In this document: in pieces, positions 9,864-20,709 of the stretch
How the letters are laid out: each line of letters begins with the position of its first letter
Numbering within the stretch: position 1 is the first letter of the stretch
Assembly: GCA_015179045.1 (NCBI GenBank)
Contig: WHUZ01000039.1
Coordinates: forward strand, 62,001-126,000
DNA: 64,000 bases
Direction of reading: 5' to 3'
DNA from: Kalaharituber pfeilii
Taxonomy: Eukaryota; Ascomycota; Pezizomycetes; Pezizales; Pezizaceae
Program-made: the position numbers and the translations under genes
Notes under the pieces: model-generated
Told to the model about the DNA's origin: nothing
The model's database searches: none
What the model saw: only the letters and a program-made list of their open reading frames with translations

Positions 9864-9995
9864 CCGCTCCCCCCGCAATACTATGTGAACCGCGGGCATC
9901 ATGTATTTAGTTAGTTTATTCTTCTTTTAATAAAACCTCGCCATAGCCCACAGGGCGGCATGCGAGTAATGAAATTAAAAAAAAAAAAAAAAAAA
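9864..9995 (+). mobile_element. LINE family A 3' end (132 bp)
   Basis: TSD ATAGACCTCGATCA at 9850-9863 and 9996-10009. The insert holds 3' UTR, the hairpin tail and poly-A only. Confidence 0.92.
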
Positions 9996-10009
9996 ATAGA
10001 CCTCGATCA

Positions 10010-12222
10010 ATTCCAGCTGCTTGCTCCTTCTTCCCTCTAGTCCACTTTCCTCCCCTACAGTACCAGAGCCCACCGTGACACAGCACTCGTCCCGCGAGAA
10101 GCAGCGGGACGAGCATCCACCAGGTACAGTGTGGCGGCCACACGAAGCCCCTTCCCAAACTAGCCGCGCAGTGTACGCCCGCAAGTGCTAGCATGAGACT
10201 AGCACCCTCGCTCCTAGTCTAGTAGTCATGACCCCCGACCGGAGCCGCAACGTCCCCAGGACCATCCACATGGGTTCTCGTGCGACACGTCTCCTCTGCC
10301 ATGCTGTCCCATTCCAGACCGCCGCTTTCACGCACAGTACAAACAGTCAAGTGTAAGTATTTGCCAGCCTGAGGGATCTGCACCCTCAGCGCGCTCTAAA
10401 TCACTGCTCGGGCGCTGTCCAGCATCGACGCCCCCGCCATAAATCCTCCCTCCGCGTCTGCCACCATGCGCGCCAGCCAGCGGCACCAGGGCCTCCCGCA
10501 TCGGCTGCCGTCTCCCGCCAGCAGTCTGCACCAGCTACATCCTCATTCCGCTTTGCAAAGATATCTAGCTCAACAACCCTGTTGCGAAGCAGTCCCATGG
10601 GCGGAGTGGAAAGATGCTGTATGGATTCAAGATACTTTTGTCACAGGGTAGAGAGTCACCGTTCACAGCTAATGACGGTTTCCAATCCTGCCTTCTAACT
10701 CCCTTCGGGCGAGGAAGAACAGGGCATCGCCACACATAGTAGTCAACATTGGTTGTATTACCGAGCACCTTCTTCCCCGGAGAGTGTGGTAATGGTCGGT
10801 ATCATGGTACCTACGTCCATCGCATACTTTTGCTGAACTAATTCCGCCAACAAGGGAAAAGTTTTAGAAATATCCTTTTATCTGCTAACCTGAAGTCAAA
10901 TCGCTCAATTTCCTAACATTCAGAAAGCTCGTAACGGTTTGGATGCCATGAATACCGAACATGGAGTTATAGATACCGGGCCTTGGATGGTTACGATTCC
11001 TCTCAGCCCATTCGCAGAATTCCAAGCAGTTACTTCCCTGATTCTTGTGTCATTGGAGGTGTCGGCATGTAACACAAGATACGGCATCCCTGCAGCGCGC
11101 GCTCAAGGGTATACGTTAACCAGTGCTTTGGTGGATTACAGTGCATGCAAGGAATTTCCGATTCGGATCCCCCATTGTAGCGAATTGGAGCTCGCGAGAT
11201 TCGAATCTTGTAGAAGTGAGATTTGGAATTTGAAAGTAACAGAATAGAATGAGCGCAAACTGCTATATAGTGCTTGCTGTAAGAATACGATGGTGTGTAT
11301 TTACCCCTGAGGCACTGAAGCGGGTAGGTTGGTACGTCAGTACGTTGTCACTTGTGGGACATGGATACTGACAGCCAATGAACACACGCCATCGACTACT
11401 GTAAGTGCTGTATTAGGTTTTTTAGCGGCGTGCCTCAGTCTCTATCTCAAAGGAGCTTAACTGTAAAAAAGTAGAACATGGCTCAATTCGTTCGTTGTTG
11501 TTCTTTTTCTCGAAAAGAGTTCTTCAAATTATTCCGTGAATCGCGGCAAATCGATTTCTGTAGGCGACTACTGCATTGAAGGCTTTAGGCCAAAGTACCT
11601 ACCGGGTGCTCTTTTTCCCCCAGTAGATCTCTCATATAGATGTTATAGTTACTCGCATGCCGCCCAGAAGGTGGTAGTTAGAGCGATTTGACCTAAGTAG
11701 GAATTATGATGATCTCGTAATCAGAATTGTGAGACTAGCAATTCCGGCAGTCTTCAGCAGCGCGTTGGCATAGTACATTTATGGAGTGAAGAAGCCTGAG
11801 GAACTGTAGTCAGTGGTGTCATTCTACATACCGTCGGATATCTTGGTCCCCTTGGCAACCCCGCATAGGATTATGCAAATCTAATCATAATCATGTATTC
11901 GGAAGGTCTGAATACAAGAACAGCATGTAGCTGACTGCATACATACGCCAGTAGCTAGTATTTTATTACTGGAAAATAACCACCAATCCTCTGTTCACTC
12001 CAGTCTCGGTACCAGTGCCTTCCATTGCTAGTGCTATTGTTTCCTTTCTCGTTGGATATGCATTCCCAGCCTATCCACCCAACCGCAGCAATTTTCCGCA
12101 TATCAATCCTTGCTGATGTATCATGATTCATGTGGTTCCACCGCATGTCCAGGGAAACGATGCAGCCATTATTGTGCTTGAGGAGCGTATGAACTGCAAC
12201 TCTGTATCCAATGATGCCAAAT
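10010..12222. other. Long stretch without a recognisable gene
   Basis: No gene is supported. A 102-codon ATG frame at 10939-11247 (plus) matches nothing I recognise and may be chance. A degraded family-A tail without poly-T lies at about 11650-11672 (TTACTCGCATGCCGCCC). Confidence 0.4.
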
Positions 12223-12235
12223 ACCTCCGTAGTTG

Positions 12236-12301
12236 GCCCTGCCATGGCGAACAGCTACAAGCGGGGTCATGTGATATAAAAAAAAAAAAAAAAAAAAAAA
12301 A
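12236..12301 (+). mobile_element. LINE family B micro-insertion (66 bp)
   Basis: TSD ACCTCCGTAGTTG at 12223-12235 and 12302-12314. The insert is GCCCTGCCATGGCGAACAGC and the rest of the family-B hairpin tail, then about 25 A. Confidence 0.92.
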
Positions 12302-12676
12302 ACCTCCGTAGTTGCCTGCCAGCATAGGTACACCAAAGCTCCGCACAAATTCTGCAAGGTAACAAATTTTGCAAGGTATAGCTTCTTTTTGCAACTAACA
12401 TATAGGGGAAATATCAAGAACCCCTCCAGGAGCTTGGACTGCACTAGCACCGACTCATGTATTCTCGTCTGGGAAAATGCGTAAAGTCGAATAGAGCTAA
12501 TTTGTGCCGGTGGACATCATGATGGGTCTCTTTGAGTTTCGTAACTGGCGAAAATGAAGTGTCTAATATTTGTTAGTATACATTTCAGAAGAGTAATGCA
12601 GTCATGATGCAGTCGCTGAGGAGGATTAGAAAAAACTCACAAGATATGTAAAAGCCTATTTATGAGCAAGTAATAT

Positions 12677-13102
12677 TTGCAAGTTCATCCCTCCCTTATA
12701 ATACCCTACCCTCTTCTTCATTCTCCTGCCTACCCACCGCTTCTACACCTATCACCTCCCCACTCCCTATTACTCTCGCCACCCCATCCAAAAACGCTCC
12801 CCATGACCTCTCCCCTACAACCACCAGCCCCTTTTCCGGTTGCATTCCCATTCCCATCCTCCACTTCGCTCCTCCCGTCTCCATCAAATCCATTTCCAGG
12901 GTACCAGACACCGCCCATTCAGCCACCGCCACCTTACCGCGGGATGCAATCACCAGAGACCAGGACGTGTTTGCCAGGAAAAGTGAGGCGAACGCAGGGT
13001 GCGGGAAGTCCTTGGCAAGGGATTGGTGGGGAGTGGGTTGGGGCGCGATGTGGAAGGCATAGAAGGAGGGATGGATTGTGGAGTTGCCCAGGCAGGGATG
13101 CA
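12677..13102. other. Open frames on both strands, origin unknown
   Basis: GC-rich, proline-rich open frames occur on both strands (plus from 12677; minus 12696-13124, containing SWSLVIASRGKVAVAEWAV). Neither shows a domain I recognise. The MULE at 13103 interrupts the block. It may be a host gene piece or the body of a further transposon. Confidence 0.3.
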
Positions 13103-13390
13103 CAAAACCTCTCGGGACAGGCACTTTCTGCCTGTACGCACACTTGCCGTTTTTCTCACTTATGATCGCCTGGTCTCAGCCTGGGCCTCAGCTTGAGTCC
13201 GAGCTGGCCATGGAATTGCCCCAAGATGCCGGTAGCCTCCGCTTGTCTGAGAGTGCTTTCACTTGATCTGCCGGTAGCTTCCGCTTGATCTGAGAGTACG
13301 TCCCGCTTGGTCTGAGAGTACAACATCCCGCTCGGTCTGAGAACTAATATATATTGAGCTAAAATACAAAGCTACTGTACGAGGGCTGAA

Positions 13391-15673
13391 CTATCTAGCT
13401 ACAACAATAAGATCTTGTGTTTCATTAAATCCTGGTGATGGTGCGCTGCCACGTGCATGTCCCTGTCTTTTTCCACGTCTAGATCCAGATCCACGTAATG
13501 CCGCCCCAGCCCCTGTTGCCACCCCAGCCCTGGCTGCCGCCCCAGACTCGAGATGTACAGCCCTAGCGACTCGTTGCCTCTGACGGTTTTCTGCGAGTTC
13601 ATTGGCAGTTTGTTGCCGTAGCCGCTTTAAAGTTTGTGCCCTTGGAGTAGGTGTAGGAGGAAGAACTTCAGGAATTCGTTCTTCAATTTCGTGTCGACTT
13701 TGAAATTGACGGATAAGTTGTGCAGCCTGACGAGCTTGAAAGGAAGCAAATCGTTGAGCCTGCTCAACTGGTAGCTGAGCGTGAAACTCCTCTAGCTTTA
13801 CTGTTGTCTCAATCAAGGTTGGTTGCAGGGTTCTGGCATGTGTTGGAAGACTGGGTCCGGGAGTAGCACTAGACCCAGCTGGTGAAAGTTGAGAAGAATT
13901 GAGGTACCAACGAGAATGAATTAAGGATAGTGGAATATTGGAAGTAGAGACAAAAGGCTTAAGCTCATGATAACATGGAAGCTGAAATTGATTTCGTATT
14001 GTACATTGACAGTCCTCCTCTTCTAATGTAGCGGTACATGCCTTTAGCCACTCAGTTCGAATAAAATTGAGAGCATAATGTGTGATAACACCACAAAGGC
14101 TATGTAAGGAATTCGGGAGGCTAATAGGAATTTTAGTACGACTATCAGCCTCTGATTCAGCAACCCGAAAAGTAAGAGTCCGAATATGATCTGTTAGGGC
14201 TGCAACTGCATCTTGCAGTGATGATTGTGGACTTAATGCTACTTTGAGAGGCCGGTGATAGCTTTTGGTCCGCTGTGTTGAATAACATCCTAAATTTGAC
14301 AGCCTATAAGTATATAGACGAATAAATTGGTTCTCTTTACAAAACCAATTATTCTCTAAATACATAACTTCAGTATCATGAAGCTGTGCTTTAAGTGCAT
14401 TCCGATTATCCTCTAACTGCTCAGGTGTTGAGGATTTGATGTATCGCCAAACATACCCTGCAAGCTCATTCCGCTTAAGTTTGTCATAATGGCCAGAGTT
14501 GGTAAGTCGTGCTTTGATGTTTTCAGCTGCATGCCACTCGCACAATTGATGTTGAACTACCGAGGTCATAGCATTACTGCTATTAGCAAGGCATGCAATC
14601 AAACCTTGTGCTTGATTTGCAAGAACAATGTTCGGAAATAGAAACTCTGATGTATCTGACCAAATCAACTCTCCCAAACAAGTAAAAATAAAATCAAATG
14701 CCTCTTGGCTTTCTGAACGTATGAAGCTTAGTGCAAATGGAAATGTCAAGCCAGTATTCGTTATCCCAACACATGAAGAGAGTGGCATTTGGAGAATATT
14801 TGTAGAGAATGTTGCATCAATTTGCATACAGAAATCGGAAACAAATCGCTGTGCCAAGTAGATTTGATCTGGCGTACAAAAGAAGAGTTGCTCAAGCTGT
14901 TTAGACTCTGGAATTGGATTTCCATGGCGATAGGTATAGGAATATCGTGATCGGTATATGAATCCAGCTGCCGTAAGACCTTTGCGAATATTTTCAAGAA
15001 CTTGGCCTGGTGTATTCATAGAAGGATTCGATCTCACGGTATTGTAAAATGTACTTGCACGTAAGCGCAATGTTTCTTGATTCTGGCTCATTACACGAAG
15101 TGAAGTGTTGTAGGAAACATGTGCAGTTCGTAAAGCGCGCGCTTGAGCCTGAAGGTGAATATAGTCTGGATGGCGCTTTTCGTGAATCTGATATACAAGT
15201 GGATTTGATGCCATAGGATGGTTATGACCATTATGAGTTATACCAATCTGCCATGCTGTTTCTGACTCGGATCCACTGGCATCAGCCTGATTTGGATTTC
15301 GAATGGACCTCAATGAGACATAGATCCGATATGGACAATCCTTTTTCAAGCTATTTGTTTCCCTTTTTCTACTATCTTCGGTAATCTTATGGGTATTGCG
15401 TGCCATTCCTGAGTGTACACACCAAAATCTCACTCGTCCCTGTTTCAATGACCCACATTGCTTTGCAATTGCAAACCCAGCACAGAAAGCTGCATTTTGA
15501 ATTCGGTCATAAGCACTATCTGGGTCTGCAAATCGCTCATCTGCAAGGGGCGGAAGTCTCTCATAAGCTGGGATAGCATCAACGTAACTTTGAACTGCTG
15601 GGCGAAGGCTTGGTGGAAGATCAGGATGCGGCACCCAACCCTGCTGCGTAGCCATATTAGGACTTAGAGACAT
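13391..15673 (-). CDS. MULE transposase (FAR1-like DNA binding, SWIM finger)
   Basis: The first ATG (MSLSPNMATQQGW) is at 15673. A GTG three codons upstream is in frame but unlikely. About 760 residues. The N-terminal region (AYDRIQNAAFCAGFAIAKQC, VRFWCVHSG, NGHNHP) resembles FAR1/WRKY-GCM1 DNA-binding domains of MULEs. The transposase core shows the first catalytic Asp in MQIDATFSTN (codon near 14816). At the second position the sequence is PNIVLANQAQGL, with Asn (AAT, near 14615) where an Asp is normally found. The family motif QLCEWHAAENIKARL follows, then a SWIM zinc finger CQCTIRNQFQLPCYH near 14011. The C-terminus is basic and Gly/Ala-rich. The frame is uninterrupted, yet the Asp to Asn change would probably make it inactive. 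It would bind the shared TIRs and cut DNA in the nucleus. Confidence 0.88.
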   Translation of the reverse strand: MSLSPNMATQQGWVPHPDLPPSLRPAVQSYVDAIPAYERLPPLADERFADPDSAYDRIQNAAFCAGFAIAKQCGSLKQGRVRFWCVHSGMARNTHKITEDSRKRETNSLKKDCPYRIYVSLRSIRNPNQADASGSESETAWQIGITHNGHNHPMASNPLVYQIHEKRHPDYIHLQAQARALRTAHVSYNTSLRVMSQNQETLRLRASTFYNTVRSNPSMNTPGQVLENIRKGLTAAGFIYRSRYSYTYRHGNPIPESKQLEQLFFCTPDQIYLAQRFVSDFCMQIDATFSTNILQMPLSSCVGITNTGLTFPFALSFIRSESQEAFDFIFTCLGELIWSDTSEFLFPNIVLANQAQGLIACLANSSNAMTSVVQHQLCEWHAAENIKARLTNSGHYDKLKRNELAGYVWRYIKSSTPEQLEDNRNALKAQLHDTEVMYLENNWFCKENQFIRLYTYRLSNLGCYSTQRTKSYHRPLKVALSPQSSLQDAVAALTDHIRTLTFRVAESEADSRTKIPISLPNSLHSLCGVITHYALNFIRTEWLKACTATLEEEDCQCTIRNQFQLPCYHELKPFVSTSNIPLSLIHSRWYLNSSQLSPAGSSATPGPSLPTHARTLQPTLIETTVKLEEFHAQLPVEQAQRFASFQARQAAQLIRQFQSRHEIEERIPEVLPPTPTPRAQTLKRLRQQTANELAENRQRQRVARAVHLESGAAARAGVATGAGAALRGSGSRRGKRQGHARGSAPSPGFNETQDLIVVAR

Positions 15674-15891
15674 ATTATACACTGGATATATATAGAATAG
15701 CAGAAAAGGTAATGAATTCGGAGCGTGTTTATCAGTGAAAGTGCTGAATGATATCTACTTGATTGCCGACAACAACATGTCCATTTATAGCCACTACAGT
15801 TGCAATATTTACTATATTAGGCCAGTCATAAGAATGCCTTCAGGATAAGCTTAGATCAAGCTGAACCTACCCTCAGACCGAGCGGGACATT

Positions 15892-16110
15892 GTACCCTCA
15901 GACCGAGCGGGACGTTGTACTCTCGGACCAAGCGGGACGTTGTACTCTCGGACCAAGCGGGACGTTGTACTCTCGGACCAAGCGGGACGTTGTACTCTCG
16001 GACCAAGCGGGACGTTGTACTCTCGGACCAAGCGGGACGTTGTACTCTCGGACCAAGCGGGACGTTGTACTCTCGGACCAAGCGGGACGTTGAACTCTCA
16101 GACCAAGCGG
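15892..16110. repeat. 25-bp subterminal tandem array of the MULE
   Basis: About eight to nine direct copies of GTACTCTCGGACCAAGCGGG ACGTT, with a decayed copy at each edge. The left TIR holds about two equivalent units, so the array expanded on one side only. It could be the transposase-binding region. The frames across it are by-products of a 25-nt repeat. Confidence 0.9.
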
Positions 16111-16310
16111 GACGTACTCTCAGATCAAGCGGAAGCTACCGGCAGATCAAGTGAAAGCACTCTCAGACAAGCGGAGGCTACCGGCATCTTGGGGCAATTC
16201 CATGGCCAGCTCGGACTCAAGCTGAGGCCCAGGCTGAGACCAGGCGATCATAAGTGAGAAAAACGGCCAGTGTGCGTACAGGCAGAAAGTGCCTGTCCCG
16301 AGAGGTTTTG

Positions 16311-16938
16311 CATAACGGGGCTACGAACCGGCTCAGGGAGGTGTGGGAGAGGAGAGTTGAGTGAGGGGATCGGGACTTAGCGGTGCTGTGGGTCAAGGCT
16401 CATAGAGGCATTGCTGGCAACGAGGCAGCGGATGAGGCGGCGAGAGTGGGTACCGCCCTGCAGTGCGCACCAGAGATTGTGACCGAAGCTGGTATGAGAC
16501 AAAGAGGAAGGAGGGAAAGGACGGGGGAGAGAAACCGATTGGAATTGGCATACAGACCACTAGAGAAGCTGGGACATTTGACAGGGAGGCTGGCGGGATT
16601 GTTGGGGGGTAAGGGGCTATGGGCCTGGAGGTGGAGGAGGATGGACCAGAGTGCAGGTAGTGCGGGGAGGAGGAGGAGACGATGAGACACTTGTTAGGAC
16701 AGTGCAGAGTGTGGCGGCGGAGGTGGCCAGGGGGGGAGGAACACGTGAGGATACCACCACGGATCGAAGGGGAGGACCCGTTGAGGAAGCTGATGGAGAT
16801 GCTCGGAGAGTGATCATTAATAATTTCTTTGTCTTCTTCTTTTCCGGTACTAACTGTATTTATTTGTTTACAAATCCATAGCACATCGCCATAGCCCATA
16901 GGGCGGAAAGCGATTAATGATATAAAAAAAAAAAAAAA
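16311..16938 (+). mobile_element. LINE family A 3' fragment with RNase H C-terminus
   Basis: Encodes the RNase H end (LWVKAHRGIAGNEAADEAAR, ERNRLELAYRPLEKL, GLLGGKGLWAW) with an early stop and a frameshift near 16640. The 3' UTR and family-A tail (CGCCATAGCCCATAGGGCGG) end in poly-A at 16922-16938. The 5' side is cut by the MULE at 16310. No TSD was identified. Confidence 0.75.
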
Positions 16939-16964
16939 ATCTTCTTAGCAATACCTATCTTCTA

Positions 16965-17775
16965 TGCATATCTTTTTATACCTAAATAGGCAATATGGGT
17001 GATAGCTATGATATTCCTGAACTTTATTGAAGTACTCCAATTACTGAAGAGCAGTACGCATTTATTAATGATGGATTACATTGTCTTCAAGACTATGCAT
17101 TAGTTACTGGATTTGTAGTTGTGGTTTATGAAAATCAACAGATTCCTCTTTAGCTTCTCCATCCACACTGGCAAATCAAATGTCCAATAGCACTTATAAA
17201 ATAGACAATCACCGACAGAGAAGTATCTACAGATCTACCTATTACAATACCTCAACAGCAGCCACAGGACCAATATACTAATCAAGGCTCACATCTCCTT
17301 CTACAATCAATATATGACCAAGAACAGTTATACGGTACCCTTACTGGTGAGCAGGCATTGCCACAGGCCCATGGGTGGCAAGCGATCAATGATATGAAAA
17401 AAAAAAAAAAAAATGGTGAGAAGGCAAAGCTTTTTGCATGTTTGTAGCATACTCATACCAGCCACATGCAACGAATGTTCACTAGCACACCTGCTAGTCA
17501 TGGTGCTCAGCCAATTATCCAGCAATTAGTACCACCAGCTTTAAATCAATTTCGTCAGAAAAAGACCAAAGGAAAAGCTAAAGCGCATGCTATAACATCT
17601 GCTGAGTTGGCTGAATGAACAGCTGCTGCAAGAAATACTAGAAATACTAGAAAGTGCCATAGGCCCGAGGAAGGCTCCTCAGGTGTAGTTGAGCTTGAAG
17701 AGGATACGCAAGCTACGCAGGATATTATTCTTGTTGCATCAAGGTCCCATGTATCTTCCACTGCACCTATTTAGA
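16965..17775 (+). pseudogene. Internally deleted, decayed MULE transposase
   Basis: The 5' part resembles the FAR1-like start (PITEEQYAFINDGLHCLQDY, ALVTGFVVVVYENQQ). The 3' part matches the C-terminus of the transposase at 13391 (TSAELAE.. and TQDIILVAS against TANELAEN and TQDLIVVA). The catalytic core is missing and several stops are present. A 56-bp LINE tail is inserted at 17358-17413. Confidence 0.6.
17358..17413 (+). mobile_element. LINE family A micro-insertion (56 bp)
   Basis: TSD TGGTGAGCAGGCA at 17345-17357 and TGGTGAGAAGGCA at 17414-17426 (one mismatch). The insert is TTGCCACAGGCCCATGGGTG, the end of the tail and poly-A. The hairpin is partly decayed. Confidence 0.85.
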
Positions 17776-17898
17776 TGTTCAGGTATTGTACATAATATCG
17801 TGGCTTAGGTACCTCTGAATCGTAACCCTTGCAAACTTCTGCATATTAGCGCACGCCACTGGCGGTCCGCTTACCGTACAAGGAACTACCTGTTTGGA

Positions 17899-17964
17899 TT
17901 TTTTTTTTTTTTTTTTTTTTTTAATTTCATTACTCGCATGCCGCCCTACGGGCTATGGCGAGGG
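17899..17964 (-). mobile_element. LINE family A micro-insertion (66 bp)
   Basis: Poly-T, then the reversed tail. The TSD is TACCTGTTTGGA at 17887-17898 against TACCTGTCCGGA at 17965-17976; the two differences are both C to T. Confidence 0.8.
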
Positions 17965-18106
17965 TACCTGTCCGGAGTCATCCCGGAGCCCCTTGGACTG
18001 GATTCCTCTGCCCGAGGAAGGCCCTCCAAATACAAACGCACACAACAAATTAAAGAAAACAAAACAGACCGCCATATGCTCCATAGGATACCAGACCAAA
18101 CTCCAC

Positions 18107-18107
<1 letters not shown>

Positions 18108-18145
<38 letters not shown>

Positions 18146-18707
18146 CATTACTCGCGTGCCGCCTGGTAGGCTGTGACGAGGTTTATTTAAATACATGTGA
18201 GCGGAAAAATTCAGTAAAGACAAATTAAAATCAAAGGAAAATGGAAGTCCTGTCTGTTCTCTATTCTCGCCCTGCCCATTCCAGTAGTTCCATCAATGTG
18301 TCTCTATCTCCATTCTTGGGGGGTTTTCTTAGGTCCGTTTCTCCCCGCGGCCATCTCCGTTTCTAGACTTCACATTCTGTCATGATGTGTGCGGTGGTCT
18401 CCGGTTTTTTCCCGCACCACCGGCACTCCGGGCCATCTGCTTTCCCGATGTGGTGTCTCCAATGCCGTAGTCCCTTGTTGCCGAGGATTCCGGCTAGAGT
18501 GGTTACTCTGGTTTCCAATCGTTGTAGCGGGCGGTAATCTAGGTGCAATCTGTTTCGTTCTTTGGCTCTTCGTGCCCTCCCGAGTTGGCGCATGCCTGCG
18601 TCTGTGACCGTTTCGTCTTGGTATTGTAGGAAGGTTCCGATTTTGGCTGCCTTGTCTGCCTCCGTGTTGCCTTTCACGTGCGAAAGCTAGGAAGCGGTTG
18701 GTTTCGT
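18108..18707 (-). mobile_element. LINE family A 3' fragment with RNase H C-terminus
   Basis: Long poly-T at 18108, then a family-A tail with a variant hairpin (GCCTACCAGGCGGC on the sense strand). Upstream on the minus strand it encodes VKGNTEADKAAKIGTF.. ERNRLHLDYRPLQRLE.. and the zinc-like CRWCGKKPETTAHIMTEC, with a frameshift before the end of the ORF. The 5' junction near 18707 is approximate. A weak TSD (TCCAC) is possible. Confidence 0.75.
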
Positions 18708-18740
18708 CCACTTTAATGTCAGATCAATGCAAATTCTCAG

Positions 18741-18943
18741 ACGGAAACAGAGACCCACTGACGGAATTACTGGTATGAGCGGGACGAGAGTAGAGGTTTC
18801 CTTTCACTTTCTTACCTCTATTTCCTTTCTCACACTTCATCCTACATGTTATGCTCTTTGTACGTAATTTACCTCGCCATAGCCCACAGGGCGGCACGCG
18901 AGTAATGATATTAAAAAAAAAAAAAAAAGAAAAAAAAAAAAAA
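18741..18943 (+). mobile_element. LINE family A 3' end (203 bp)
   Basis: TSD GCAAATTCTCAG at 18729-18740 and 18944-18955. Holds 3' UTR, hairpin tail and poly-A. Confidence 0.92.
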
Positions 18944-18955
18944 GCAAATTCTCAG

Positions 18956-20649
18956 TGATGTATCTATAGCTAGTCCAGATATATCAATGGAGGTGATGAG
19001 TGATCGTTAAGCTCGCTCTGCAACCGTGTGACCTGTGAATCAAAACTTGATCAATGCTCGGCCGGCCATTGCCAATATCATCCCACTAATACGTAACCAG
19101 TCTATTGAGGTATCTGAATTTCTCCCTTTGTACATACGTACAGTAATTGGTAGTCATAGTAGCCAGTTTTTGGCCCTTTGGCAGCTGCAGCGAACACTGC
19201 AATCTTCGGCTAGAGAACCCACCCATCGAGCCACTATACCATACCAGGAACAGCATCCAGGGCTGCTAAACTTACAACCCCGGTGAAACATTCTTCGTGA
19301 TTGATACTACACGAAGAGGCTATATATGCTGCAATAATTCGGGAGAGTTCGTTAGTTTCAATGGTCCAACAGTTTGAGATTTTGGCGTGCCGGGACTGTA
19401 GCCTATAGCCATATCATCCATGCCCACGGAAAAGTGACCTCTAGCAGCATCGGAAGGGTTTCAACTTGCAATGCCGATCGATGGTAACTGTATTAAGGGC
19501 TGAACTTCGGGGCTAGGCGCCAAGCTAAGCTTCACGAGTCAGTTTCTTCACCTACAGACTGCGGGACCGGCAAAAGCCACTTACACTACGTTAAGCGGGC
19601 CACTCTCGAACTCCAAATTGCTAGCGGGAGGAAAAAAGGAGTGAATCAATCAACGCTCACATTCTTTCTACAATGGCACCTTTGGGAGTCAATGAATCCA
19701 CCAATCTTAGGAGTCAAGAAGCTGTAGCGAAAACCTCGATTTCCTGTAGATTCGAGTCGTACTCCTATAGCTTGCGATGAACAAGATCTGTAGTAAGTGT
19801 GAGATTCATGTGGCCTAGATTTTGCTAGCGAACGTGCATTATCATTTTTTCGAAACACAGCGTCCCTGAAGAGACTACATACCGTTCTCGCAGAATTTCT
19901 CTTCCAGGAAATAGTGCCGGAAATCAGAGTTTTCACGGTTGAGAGATTAATCGATGGGAATATCGGGTCTGGTTGCGGATCGCCCCAAAACGAAACTGAA
20001 TTCAGAGAAGGATACACTGATGAGACAGAAAAAGCTACATTGCGATCACGGTGGTACTCTGTATGTGGGCTAGCAAGTTCCAAGTTTAGTTTCAGGGTTA
20101 TATATCTTTGAAAAACTTGCGAACTGCAAATTGTTTTTCCGTTGCTCATGCTGCGATGGAGCAATCATTTTGCATTTGTATATAGCAGTGATGACCAGCT
20201 GATTGTACCTTTTATTTTAGTTATCTACTTAAATCATTCGATGGCGACTTGTTACGGACAGATAGCTGCTAGCTTCGAACTTAGTCCTTACTAGTGTGCT
20301 GCATGTACATATCTGGAAAATAGCGCCTGAGCAACAGCACTAGGCATCTACCCAAATTCTCCGTGCGCGGCAAACGGGCAGCTCACGTACAGTGAGTAAA
20401 AGCGACCAAAATAGTGTTAAATAGTTGGACTCAGACAGTACATAAATGTTGTTTTGAGTGAAATTGTTTTGAGTGAATCAGCATCGAAAACAACAGTTAT
20501 CACGACGGAACAATACAATACTTTCCTGGTCGAACTCAAGTACTATGTAGCGATGATCGTCGACAAGTTCTGCTATGCTCCCCTGCGTTATTGGGGGCCA
20601 TCCTTGTCGAAACCCTTGTAGCCGTTAGAGATCTGCGCCCTTGTGTCAT
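18956..20649. other. Unannotated stretch; one open frame of unknown function
   Basis: The longest frame is 19646-20164 on the minus strand (172 codons, MLHRSMSNGKTICSS..). It contains a leucine- and proline-spaced part (VYPSLNSVSFWGDPQPD). I do not recognise it and see no splice pattern that extends it. It may be a host gene piece or chance. Confidence 0.3.
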
Positions 20650-20659
20650 TTGGAACTAA

Positions 20660-20699
20660 TTTTTTTTTTTTTTTTTTAAATATCATTGTTCGCATGCCG
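20660..20699 (-). mobile_element. Smallest LINE family A micro-insertion (40 bp)
   Basis: TSD TTGGAACTAA at 20650-20659 and 20700-20709. The insert holds about 17 T and only the last 22-24 nt of the tail (AAATATCATTGTTCGCATGC CG). The hairpin itself is lost, so the copy stops within the tail. Confidence 0.88.
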
Positions 20700-20709
20700 T
20701 TGGAACTAA

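Larger units (their letters stand above)
13103..16310 (-). mobile_element. Autonomous-type MULE with long TIRs
   Basis: Inverted ends CAAAACCTCTCGGGACAGGC run for about 235 bp (13103-13340 and about 16075-16310), almost identical. The element encodes a MULE transposase on the minus strand. The right subterminal region carries a 25-bp tandem array that the left end has only in about two copies. No matching 8-10 bp target duplication could be read. Confidence 0.85.

Noticed and set aside
11195..11215. tRNA B-box-like GATTCGAATC
   Set aside because: No acceptor stem or A box at proper spacing, so it is not a tRNA gene.
10939..11247. 102-codon ATG frame
   Set aside because: No domain, no splice context and no neighbour support. 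It could easily arise by chance.
15890..16154. CRISPR-like array of 25-bp repeats
   Set aside because: The units are contiguous with no spacers and form part of a MULE terminal region. Same reasoning for the 13-bp array at 63052.
13103..16310. 8-10 bp target duplication for the autonomous MULE
   Set aside because: The flanks (GGGATGCA.. and ..CATAACGG) do not match in direct orientation, so no TSD is claimed.
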